Origin: Lepraria neglecta
Taxonomy: Eukaryota; Ascomycota; Lecanoromycetes; Lecanorales; Stereocaulaceae
Length of the DNA stretch: 64,000 nucleotides
Direction of reading: 5' to 3'
Assembly: GCA_033220425.1 (NCBI GenBank)
Contig: CM065651.1
Span: forward strand, 496,001 to 560,000
In this document: positions 26,609 through 36,050 of the stretch, one piece after another
Layout of the letters: each line of letters opens with the position of its first letter
Numbering within the stretch: position 1 is the stretch's first letter
Position numbers and translations under genes: made by a program
The notes under the pieces: model-generated
Databases searched by the model: none
Told to the model about the DNA's origin: nothing
Seen by the model: the letters and a program-made list of their open reading frames with translations, nothing else

Positions 26609-26786
26609 TGTCACGGGCTGGCCATATATACGTATACCTTATTGGGTCTAGCTTAGAGGCTTACCGTCGCATACCTATATAGATTCCTCGCGCGTCTATA
26701 TAGCCTTCTTTCCTTAGTATTAGTATTTTATCTATATTACCTCATTGATAGCTACCGTTCTACTACTACTAGATCAGGCCGTGATA
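26609..26786. repeat. Solo LTR, 178 bp
   Basis: Starts TGTCACGGGC and ends GGCCGTGATA (from GTGACA), with near-inverted termini and a perfect 5-bp target duplication GATAT (26604-26608 and 26787-26791). Absent from the aligned position in copy 3, so it is a clean insertion. Size and termini group it with the other ~170-190-bp LTRs in the window. Confidence 0.8.
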
Positions 26787-27259
26787 GATATAGGAACGAT
26801 ATATTAGTCTTTCTCTAGCTCTTAGACGTTCTATACCTCTTAGTCTACTAACCTCTTCTTCTCCTCCTCGGTTTTCTCGTATTATATTTAAAGACGTACT
26901 AACTTATTTTAAAGATATATAGACTCTTCTATTAACCTTTGAAGCTCGTCGCGTATAGTTTTTAATTAAGCCTACGCTTTCTTTTATTCGGATTTGATAC
27001 GGTATATTTCAAGGAGCGATACTATAAGGTTATATTTCCTACTACCAATAACGTAGTTTGAATATCGTTTAGAGTTAGTATCTATTAAATACTACTTCCT
27101 AGTAGCGATGTATCGAGAATAGAGACGTATTACTATTTCGGATAACTCGCTAGCTAGTTTCTTTTTACGGATGGCTAGGTTAGATAATCGTTTAGTATAG
27201 CGAGGTAGTATAAAGGATAGATAGTTTCTCGAGACGAGAAATCTAGAGAGGGGAGCTAG

Positions 27260-27677
27260 TATTAGAACTACCGGTTCTAATAGGACTATCGCGGAGGACG
27301 AGGCGCTTCGGATAGGATATCTTAGATGGATAGTCGCGGCGCTTAGCGATACGATCATCTTCATTAGGATACTAGATCGCTTTAATCGCAATACTTAATA
27401 GTACGATCAGTTATAATTATAGAAGGCTTGGCGGACTTTCGTATATCTATATATATAGAGTACTATTTACTACTTAGAGCATCGTGCTTAACTTCCTATT
27501 TACTTATTTACTATATACGATAGATTTCTTAGGCTAGGCACTAAATATATATTATCTAATTATATACTAGACCCGCTTAGTATTACTTGAAGCCTACTTC
27601 ACCTCTTGTTAGTTATACTTCTATCTCTATTAAGAATCAATCTATAAATACGATATCGGAACGCACGGTTCGTAACA
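27260..27677 (+). repeat. Family A LTR, 3' end of copy 2
   Basis: Follows GAGAGGGGAGCTAG, begins TATTAG and ends CGTAACA. It shares the middle and 3' half with the other family A LTRs but has a divergent first ~150 bp, making it a third LTR subtype. Confidence 0.75.
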
Positions 27678-28746
27678 ATAGGGCGCTTCTCTAGACGAAT
27701 CGGGATACCGTTTAAATAGGCTCACTAGAGGTGCCGTTCAAGTAGGCTTACTAGTTTCCACGTCGTTTATTTAGATTCGCTAACTAGCTTACGAGCCCTA
27801 CCGTTTATTTAACCTCGCTAACAAGCGTACGAGGGCGAGGGTTAGACGGTAGATAAGATTTTATTCGTAGTACTATCGGTATTAAATAGGACCTCTAGAT
27901 ATTCGCTTACCAAGAGTATACTATAGTAGGTAGATAGACTTATCCTAGATCGACCGATTCTATATAGCTAGTATACTACTACTACTTACTAGGAGGTACT
28001 AAAAATACTCTCTATCTCAACGCCGACAATACCTTTTACCCGTAGCGATATTAGTTTCTACTCGGCCGTCGCGAGTATATAGGCTTTATATCGCCAGTCA
28101 ACGATAGAGATTCTATATACTATCAAGGGCCGGCCTTGTCGTGGCATTATATAGAGCGAGTCGATATAGATATAGATAACTAGTATATTAATACTAAGGA
28201 GGAAAACTATATAGAGCGAGCGAAGGATCTATATAGGTAGTAACCCTTGAGCTCGGCCCGAAGGCCCGATAGGGCTAACTAGAAGGCTGCGAGGTACGTC
28301 TATAATATCACCTCTCTCTCTAACAAGATATCGACCGCGATATCTAGAGCTATTCTTTACCTCTAAACCTCTTCTATATCCTAGCCTACGGCGGCGGCGA
28401 TATCAAACGAATCGATTTGGCTATATAGTAGTAGCCGTCGGGGCCGAAAAGGCGCGCTATAGATCAAGCGCGATACTAAGTAAAAATGTAGTCGAATTTG
28501 AATCGATCGAGGCATTCGAAAATATGCTCTAAACTTGGTAGCGTTCCTGATACTTAGTATTTACTACGTGATCTCAACCCTACCAGCTACGTTAATATAT
28601 ATCTATATACTCTACCGCGATATCCTATATATATAGCCTACTAAGTTTCCTAGCTCTTGCCCTAGCTCGATATTACTATTACCGACTAAATCTACCTAAT
28701 CTAGTATTGCTATTACTATCGTAGGAATCGTAATCTTATAGGTTAA
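27678..28746 (+). mobile_element. TRIM-related block with one internal LTR
   Basis: An LTR of about 187 bp (28121-28307) is flanked on the left by sequence like the 3' interior of the 24752 TRIM (the AGYAGGCTYACT motifs, then the conserved end near 28095-28115) and on the right by sequence like its 5' interior (28308-28746, matching 24923-25380). The order interior-LTR-interior is what two tandem elements sharing one LTR would leave. The first half of the LTR diverges from the TRIM copy, so it is a sister subfamily. RIP-worn. Confidence 0.65.
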
Positions 28747-29135
28747 TATTAGAGGCCTACCTAGAGCGAGTCGATAGGGGTGTAATATAACTAGGAAAAT
28801 ATATCTAAAGAGAGAAAGATAGATATATAAAGGCTACGCGTCTTGAAGACGCGCCAAGCCGCTAGCTATAAGCGGTTATCGAACGTTCGACAACTATACT
28901 CTATACTCTATATACTAGTACAAGTAGTAAGTAAAGGCCAAGCCGTAATAGTTAAATAGTAGAGAGAAAAGGGAAGCTATTAAGCGGCCGAAGACGATAA
29001 TATGGAATCTAGAGGAGGAAACTATATATAGAGGAGCTAAAGGGGTAATGACAATAGCTACCAAGTCGTCTAGCCTAACGAGGCTAGCGGTGGAAGATTA
29101 TGGAAGGTCACCGCGTGTAGGCTAGGGCCGTAACA
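28747..29135 (+). repeat. LTR-like repeat, 389 bp
   Basis: Its two ends match the solo LTR at 35754-35933 (start TATTAGAGGCCT against TGTCAGGGGCCT; both end with CGTAACA). The middle holds about 200 bp extra, including a short hairpin around GTCTTGAAGAC near 28840. It ends exactly where a transposase fragment starts. No matching target duplication is visible. Confidence 0.6.
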
Positions 29136-29285
29136 CTTGGATAGCTGTCGGCCTTGGTATCGGCGTTTTAAGGTTGTACTATTAACGGTATATTTTCTAG
29201 CGATAGCCTTAAAATTAGGCTTCTCTTGCTGATATAAATTAGTAACTACGAGATCAATACGAGCGTCGTGGGTAGAGCAATCCAT
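29136..29285 (-). pseudogene. Transposase N-terminus with psq/pogo-type HTH
   Basis: About 50 codons from an ATG at 29285, with a helix-turn-helix of the psq type (IARKYTVNSTTLKRRYQG) typical of the N-terminus of Fot1/pogo transposases. The remainder is replaced by the LTR-like repeat at 29135. GC-rich short direct repeats (GGTGTCG..GGGCCGG, 29311-29350) lie upstream, possibly the end of the same transposon. This is a fragment, unlikely to function. Confidence 0.6.
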
Positions 29286-29352
29286 AATTGAAAATTTGAT
29301 GATTTTTTTGTATAGGGTGTCGCTGGGCCGGAGGTGTCGTCGGGCCGGGATA

Positions 29353-29440
29353 TCGTAGATCCGAAAAACCTGTTGTAGCGTGGTTTTTTAGTTATCGATT
29401 GGCGCGCGTATATACTAAAATCTAAACAAAGTCGGCTTTT
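29353..29440 (+). repeat. Left terminal inverted repeat of the Tc1-type transposon
   Basis: Starts TCGTAGATCCGAAAAACCTG and pairs with 33309-33396 over about 88 bp, differing at four sites that fit RIP. Confidence 0.85.
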
Positions 29441-29559
29441 GTATATAAATCGATTATCGTACCAAATATACCTATAAAAAGCTTCCTAAACAGGCAATTA
29501 TAAGGCTTCTAGCGTAGTATTACTGTCGCCCCTAGGGTTATAGCCCTATCTGCCACCCC

Positions 29560-32010
29560 GCCGACGTCCAACCTCGCTGTTAACCCCTACTATACCTCTA
29601 GAAACCACCCTCCCCCCCTATAACGACTCGCCGCCGTGGTCTCCCTATACTACCGTCTACAGCACTACCCTCTGCGACTCCGAAGCCCCTAGTAGCCCGC
29701 AAAAAGCCTGCCCCCAAGCCTACCCCCAGGCGTCCAAGCAAAGCGCCCAAACCAAAGAGGCCTCTACTAGCCAAATTACAAAAGGCGCCCTTATCTAAAT
29801 CTACTACCGCTGTCGCCGCCGCTGAATAGAGATACTAGAATATTTAGATTAAGCAGGATAATAAAGAAGACGCTATAGCTACTACGTAGAAAGAAGCCCG
29901 CAGGCTAGAGCACCAGAGCTTTTATAAGAAATACTACTATACCCTAAATATAGACTTATAGAATACCTCTAGAGAACTTAGCTCTCTAGAGCTATCGCCT
30001 AGGGGGAAGGAGCGCTATTAGAAGGTATATACTAAGGAAGAATCAAGACGAGTAGCTATAGCTCGCACTATTATATAGGACGAATTCAAAGTAGTTAGTT
30101 ATTCGGTGGAATAGTAGGTCTATTTCGAGAAGATTGAGCTATTTAGAGACTCTACTATATATACTATAGGAGCCGCGGGACGCCTAGATTAGGAAGCCTA
30201 GTATAATAGGCTTTATCTAATAGGTCGGGAGTATATAGATAGCGAGAGTAAGAGCTACTATATAGTTATAATCAGAGTAGATTTAAAGGTAGATAATATA
30301 GCTGGCAAATCTACTAGTACTATAAATATGAAAGATAGCGAGCTAGACTCTATTTAGTAGAAGAAGGTCCTGAGTCTAATATAGCTTAGATACGAAAGTC
30401 GTCCGAAGAAGAATATAATACTAACTTTTAAAGTCGGTGTTAAATTCTTCTTTACTCGTACTTATAACGGTATTCTTCTAGCGTCTATACTACTATCTAT
30501 ACCTCTAATATAGTCGCAAATAAAGGTATAGTAGTCCTAGGCTAAAACACTGCGGGTAGATCTACTTAAGACTCAATAATAAGCTTTGGTCGATTAGTAT
30601 AAGCTTGCGTTGATAGCAGCCTATAAATATACTTCGCCCAGTTATCCAAATAGCGCCGGTAGATAGTACTTACTATAGGATAGTAAGTATTATACTCTCG
30701 ATGGATCTTATATTCGTACCTAGGTTTAATATATCAACACCAATACTACTATACTAAGTACCCCTCCTCCTAATTTCCATATTAATACAAGGCTAAGACG
30801 TTAGATTCCCTACGGGACCAAGGATCGCAAGAAGTAGGAGGAGGTCCTACCGCCAATAATACCTGCCCTAGTAGCTATAGATATTATAGATAAGAAGTAT
30901 ATAGATAGAGCTTTTAAGCTAGTAACGCTGAAGCTTATAGGAAAGCTTATTAGCGACGATATTCCAGCTTCACCGATACCTTATCTAACGTTAACGCCAG
31001 TGCTAGTACTAGCGTCTACGCCTACTCGTATACCATCTCCTCTACTATTACCGCGTCCTCGCTACACGGCGTCTTCTTCTAGGTCACGCGCTTTATCGTA
31101 TCTTCCTAACGCTGACGTATTAAGGCCAAGTAGCCCTATAACTACTAAAGATTGGGCTGGATATATCTTATGGCTTTGCAATATAGAAAATACCTAGACA
31201 GGGGCAAAAAAAGAAGCTTTTAAGCACGCTAGACATGTTCTAGAAGAAGCTTATATATTAATTTAGTCTATCCAATAGGAAATAAAGGGCTTAGAGTATA
31301 AGGCTTATTAGGATTCTATAGATATTAAACCTGGAGTTAGGTATTATCTTGCTCGACTTACTAGTAAATATCAGGCTTATAAGAAGCAGAAATCTGCCAG
31401 TTATTAATATCAATCGTTCTGCTTTTATTCTACCGTTAATTTCTATTTATAAGTAGTATTTTGGCGGTTAAATATATAGTAATCTTTTAGCTATACGGCT
31501 TTCTCCGCCGCTAAATATTATAGATTTTAGCTTCTACGCTATCGTTTTATTATATAAGATTTAGTAGTACTTAGTTATTAAATACACGGGTAATCTATAA
31601 CTAGGTGAAATAATACGCTAGAATTCGTGTTTTTTTGGCTTAGTAGTTAGAGAAGGCTATATAGAGCATAATCAATTAATTTTACTAATATCTTTACTTT
31701 AGTAGGTACTATAAAAGCTTTACCGTTTAATATAATATCCTTACCGCCACTATCTACTTAGGTCTAGGTATCTGCGTCTTAAGTAACGACTTAGGATATA
31801 ACGAGGAAGCTATTATCGCCGTAGTACTATACGCTAAAGAACTATAGAGTAGATAACGATTATAAGTCAGGTAGTAGCGATAAAGACGATATGCTAGAGA
31901 CTTAGCGGCCCCTTAGCGAGAATACGATTATATAGAGTATCGAGACTTAGTAGTAGAAGCGAGAAAAAGCAGGCTACGAGTTATATCGACGTCAATAAGA
32001 TAATTATATA
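29560..32010 (+). pseudogene. Second gene of the Tc1-type transposon, unknown function
   Basis: A long, decayed coding region that keeps codon-like structure between numerous in-frame TAG/TAA, mostly where CAG/CAA/TGG would be expected after RIP. The N-terminal part (about 29690-29820) is rich in Lys and Pro (KKPAPKPTPRR), followed by Ala/Gln-rich and Lys-rich stretches. A Pro/Ser-rich segment lies near 30960-31150, and the last part is Tyr/Gln-rich. I recognise no catalytic motif or family. It could be a DNA-binding accessory gene of the element, a captured host gene or a nested element. It converges on the transposase, leaving little space at 32010-32100. Boundaries are approximate. Confidence 0.45.
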
Positions 32011-32099
32011 TATATATATATATATATCTTATTTGCTAACTACCAATTAAAAGTACTTTTCTAATTACAATTCTATTAAGCCCGCCGTCTATATATAGA

Positions 32100-33212
32100 T
32101 CTCTCTACTATTTAGCTATTTTTTACCGCCCTTTATAATATATACCCGCTACTCGAAATAGTACCCTATAGTTAGTAAGGTCGCCCTGCGCCCTTACCGT
32201 ATTATTTAAAAATCTCTTAAAGTCTACCGGCTTAGGACTATATATATTAATAAGATAACTATTCCTTTTAAGCTACCCCTTAAGGATAGTAAATAAGGTC
32301 TTAATAGGGTTATAGTCTAGTAAGTACGGTAGAAGATAAGCTAATATAACGCCTGCAGCCTCGTATATATCTACTAATTCCTACGAGTAGTAGATAGATA
32401 TATTATTAAGGATAAGTACTGAATAAGGCCCTCCTAGTACTATAGGGGTATACTATAGGAGAACCTTATTATATATAAAATTATTGAATAAAGTCTCAGT
32501 AAGAGAACTATAGATAGTAGTCTAGGTAATATATCTATCTACCGTATATATAGGAAGAACTAACCACCTCTGTAATCTTTTCAATAGCGTATTTACCCCT
32601 ACCTCTACACTAAAACGAGACTAGCCAAACTTCCTATCAGCGGTACGCTTATAGGATACGGTCTTATCTAGAAATATTAGCTAATTTACGGTCCAGCTAT
32701 ATAGCTTTACTTTCTATTTATCGCGCTCGCGCTAGTCTCGCTAAGAAGCTCAGTAGGAAGCCTATCTAGACGTTAATAAGTAAATTAGGCTATACCTTAT
32801 ATTAATAGGAGGCGAGGCTTACTTTTTTATATAACTAATTATATCGCCGTAGGGTGTTATGAATAGTAGACTCGCCGAGTATTAGACTATATATATCGTA
32901 TAGAAAATATACTATTTCAAAGAGATAAGACAGTGGCTTTTCATCTAGCCAATTAGTTAGGGCTTTCTCTATTACTTTAGTAAGAAGGCGGGGACAGCCC
33001 TATACTATATATGGGGCAACGACCGTCCCCTACGCCTCCAGGTTCCGCTTCATCTTGGAGATCTGCTGTTGAGTCACACTAGTACGGTCTACTATATCTT
33101 TGACTGTATTACTGCGGTCGAGATAGTGCTCGATATCGAAACGTGTCTGAGAGCCTAGTAGGGGTGGTATTTTGGCGGCGGCGAGGGTGGTAGGCAGCGA
33201 TAGCGCGGGCAA
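32100..33212 (-). pseudogene. DDE_3 (Tc1-like) transposase, RIP-damaged
   Basis: The ATG at 33212 opens an intact stretch of 60 codons with a helix-turn-helix (TVKDIVDRTSVTQQQISKMK). Downstream on the same strand come the DDE landmarks of fungal Tc1-like transposases: the first Asp in a FLD..S-type block near 32660, the second in an ILDNxSIxxS block near 32420, and the acidic NPI[E] block near 32300, inside LxPYxxDxNPI. The 3' two thirds contain many RIP-type stops, so the gene cannot be translated as it stands. Length would be near 370 codons, normal for the family. TA flanks and inverted repeats agree with this assignment. Confidence 0.75.
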
Positions 33213-33308
33213 GAGCTCCGTTTATGGGGGCAAAAGTAATACTATGCCAAGAGCTTCACTTTTGCCCATTTAGGAACGATTCTGACTACTGGTGATGGAG
33301 ATCTAGTA

Positions 33309-33396
33309 AAAAGCCGACTTTGTTCAGATTTTGGTATGTGCGCGCGCCAATCGATAACTAAAAAACCACGCTACAACAGGTTTTTCGGATCTACGA
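33309..33396 (-). repeat. Right terminal inverted repeat of the Tc1-type transposon
   Basis: Reverse complement of 29353-29440 and the less mutated of the two. TA follows at 33397-33398. Confidence 0.85.
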
Positions 33397-33541
33397 TAAC
33401 TTCTAGGGCTGACGGTTGAGGGGTGAACCCTTCTATCGGCAACAGTAGACAACTCACAGGGAAAACCGAATGGCAAATGTCTGGGCACCTGAAGACTACG
33501 ATGTCACTTTTTCTCTCACTTTGCTCATCTCTACAATAATC

Positions 33542-35218
33542 TTAGGCGTGACCGTCTTCAGCTGCTGCTGCTGCTGCTTTGGGAACACTGGTCGAAGAGG
33601 CGATAGCCTTCACGGCCAGCGCAGTTGTAACGCCGCGATTTCCAATTTTCACGCCGGTCGACCCATATCTGTATATCCACCCAGATTCCCATCCTCCGTC
33701 TTGACACTGTTGACATAGTAAGGTATGGCGATCCACGCTGCACTCTATACCCAGCGAATCGCATGCAAGTACCCGCATTGCCAGGTCTAGAGCGCTTCCA
33801 CTTTCTCCAACTCGTTCCTGCAATCGCGACTTGAGAAGTGGACCTATTGTCGCCTGGAGATGGGCGTTGTTGTTTGAAGACTGCAAGAGACGTCCAAAGA
33901 AACCGAGACAGCAGTCAGAAGATGGATAGTAGCGGGTACCGTGTATGTAGGTCCGATGCAAGAGCACATCATGAATATGCTGTAGCGTGCGCGTGAGTTG
34001 ATAGCCGCGACCAAAGTGGTAAAAACACGCCAGTACATTTGCAGTAACGACTGTATCAGTTCGAGGCTTTTCTCGATCGAAATATGTCTATCATAATTCT
34101 GAGTCAGTGAGTGATTCACCAGCTTGATGGCGCTTTGGTGACATACCAAGACCGTGCCATCAGAATTTACATATTCACCCATTTCATCTAATATCGATGT
34201 GATGATCTCAGGATGTTCCGGTCGTAGGACAGTAAGGGCCAGAGAGGTGGTATCAAGGTCGTCAGGGAAGTATCCCCCTGGAACAAGTGTGACCTTTCCT
34301 ATTCATCGATGCTTTGTTAACTCCTTGACAACAAGGCTTGTATGACACTATCCAGAGACAAGAATGCTCACCCGCGAAAAAGTTCCAGGTCCGTTGGGAG
34401 TTCCACCTCACGTTGACAAGGTTTCTACCAAAAGTGTTCAGCTTCCTGAAAAGTTCACTCTTCACTATTTCATTTAGGACTCACTGATCTTGGGTCGCTT
34501 CTAGTATTAGCAGCTCTGAAAAACTGTCTTGCACGACAACACCACCGTCAGTGATGGAATCGAACTGCTTCGCGTTCCGGTATAGATACTCGTAGCCTCT
34601 TGCAACTGGATCACCCAATAGAGTTTGCAAAGTGTGAACAGTCGAGTTATCGAAAAGGATGCCTCTAATCCCCAGACGATCTGCTGCAAGCACATTTTCT
34701 TGTTTGTCGTCTATAAAGATAACTTGTTCGGGAGCTAGTTTGATTTCTTCCAGAACATAGCTGAAGAAATCGGGGTCTGGTTTGCGCATGCCAACCGCTC
34801 CTGAAGTAAACACCTGATCGAAAAGAGACCAATCCATCTTTTGCGACAAGGCAGCAAAATCCTCCCGAGCCACGTTTGACATGGCGTATACGTTGACCAA
34901 AGCGCTTTTTCTCAAGTGCTTGAGAAATGTCACTACCGTGTCTTCAGGTTGTAAAGACTCGCGGGCTTGCGCAAAAGCTTCAACTACCTGCGAAGCCTCA
35001 ATAGAGAATTCTTGAGCGATCTGCTCATAGCATGCATCTTGTTTAAGACGACCACATTCATATTCGAGCCAGGTAGGTGAGGATAATATCTTTCGAAATA
35101 TTCCAGCCGATATAGCAGTACTTGTGTTGGGCGACCACGTGAATAGGACATCGCCCAGGTCGAAGATGATCCCTCTTACAGGGACTTGAACAGATATCCT
35201 TTTCATGGCAATGCACAA
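33542..35218 (-). CDS. HAD-type sesquiterpene cyclase (AstC/DrtB-like)
   Basis: Predicted 494-residue protein in four exons: 35218-34485, 34445-34372, 34277-34147 and 34087-33542 (introns 39, 94 and 59 bp; the first is unusually short). Residues 1-245 form a HAD-like domain with FDLGD (Asp20), MSN (113-115), Lys146 in GMRKPDP, and FIDDKQEN, which gives the DDxxE motif at 170-174. The second half is a terpene-cyclase beta/gamma-like domain with DLDTT at 276-280 (the DxDTT motif), a TYFDREKPR block, GTRYYPS and a GGWESGWIYRYG block. This architecture is that of fungal AstC and DrtB, which cyclise farnesyl diphosphate by class II protonation to drimane-type products. The C-terminus ends in a GCT-repeat-coded Ala run. 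It is divergent from the P450 gene. The main uncertainty is the product, and whether the HAD domain also removes phosphate. Confidence 0.85.
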
Positions 35219-35494
35219 TTAATTCACTAGTTAGGCTGTGACAGTCCACACTTGCGCTTATATAGAGCCACGTTGGTGGATATCCTGTGGCTAAGCCGTT
35301 AACAGCTCAACTTGCAGAAATGCCCAAGTTGGTATCAAACTGTAGAACTCGTACACGGCACCTTGATGATCACTTGACTTGCATATTGAGGCAGACTTTT
35401 GCCATTTCATAGGCTTTTGTACAGATTCAGCCATTTACTGGAGCCACTGGCAATTGCCCCCCTAGACTTAGTTATTAGGAGCGGTGAGAAAATA

Positions 35495-35644
35495 AGTAAA
35501 TGTCACCTGCCTAGTTAGTTGAGTCTGCAGGCCGCATGCTGCAAAGTGAATGTCACCTGCCTAACTAGTCGTGTCTGCAGGCAGCATGCCGCAAAGTAAA
35601 TCTCACCTGCCTAATTAGTCGTGTCTGCAGGCAGCATGCCGCAG
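35495..35644 (+). repeat. Three tandem 50-bp repeats
   Basis: Units begin at 35495, 35545 and 35595, exactly 50 bp apart, with only a few base differences. Each contains TCACCTGCCTA, GTCTGCAGGC and GCATGC. Position in a divergent promoter suggests iterated binding sites. Confidence 0.9.
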
Positions 35645-35753
35645 CCCTAATTTTGTTTGTACCAAGGTCTTCATGTACCCAATACTTATGAGACGCAGTG
35701 GAGTCTTACGTACCCCTCACATGGTTTAGCTTTCTCCATTGCTGACAGGTATA

Positions 35754-35933
35754 TGTCAGGGGCCTGCCTAGAGCGGGTCGATAAGGGTGTTGTAATATGA
35801 CTAGGATATTGAATCTAAAGGAGGAAACTATGTACAGAGGAGCTGAAGGGGCAACAAGAGTAGCTGTCAAGCCGTCTAGCCAAACAGAGCTAGCGGTAGA
35901 AGACCATGGAAGGTCACCGCCAGGACCGTAACA
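35754..35933 (+). repeat. Solo LTR, 180 bp
   Basis: Starts TGTCAGGGGCC, ends CGTAACA, with near-matching 5-bp flanks (GTATA at 35749-35753, GTGTA at 35934-35938). It matches the ends of 28747-29135 and the second half of the TRIM LTRs. It shows no RIP wear, so it is recent or escaped RIP through small size. It ends 117 bp before the P450 start codon. Confidence 0.8.
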
Positions 35934-36050
35934 GTGTATTAGCTCTGATTATACAACCTTTCATATAGAGCTTTTCAGAAACGTCAGCACTGATCCTCTA
36001 CTATCAGGAAGTCATTCCCTCTTCTGCAATTTATATTGGCCTGTATTGAG

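Larger units (their letters stand above)
21017..27677 (+). mobile_element. Family A chromovirus fossil, copy 2, pol-side piece
   Basis: Carries protease, reverse transcriptase, RNase H, integrase and chromodomain (near 26400-26470) on the plus strand, then a polypurine tract near 27247 and the 3' LTR 27260-27677. Three later insertions are nested in it: Helitron-like H2 (21805-22557), a TRIM (24752-26180) and a solo LTR (26609-26786). Collinear alignment with copy 3 defines each insertion boundary. Broken by many disruptions. It is among the oldest elements here, because most of the others are inserted in it. Confidence 0.85.
29353..33396. mobile_element. Tc1/mariner-type DNA transposon with a second gene
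   Basis: 4044 bp bounded by inverted repeats of about 88 bp and flanked by TA on both sides (29351-29352 and 33397-33398), the Tc1/mariner target duplication. The right part holds a minus-strand DDE_3 transposase. The left part holds a plus-strand gene of unknown function, so the two converge. Most of it is RIP-degraded, but the last 400 bp at the right are not. Inverted-repeat differences (four) all look like C-to-T or G-to-A changes in the left copy. Being about twice the usual Tc1 size, it is notable for carrying extra coding sequence. Confidence 0.8.
35219..36050. promoter_or_regulatory. Divergent promoter of cyclase and P450
   Basis: 832 bp between the two start codons. It contains three 50-bp tandem repeats (35495-35644) and a solo LTR (35754-35933). 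The repeats carry CACCTGCC and a CTGCAGGC-GCATGC core. Shared control of cyclase and P450 is inferred from the head-to-head layout. Confidence 0.6.

Noticed and set aside
35495-35644. CRISPR-like array
   Set aside because: The 50-bp units are contiguous without spacers, in a eukaryotic promoter; simple tandem repeat.
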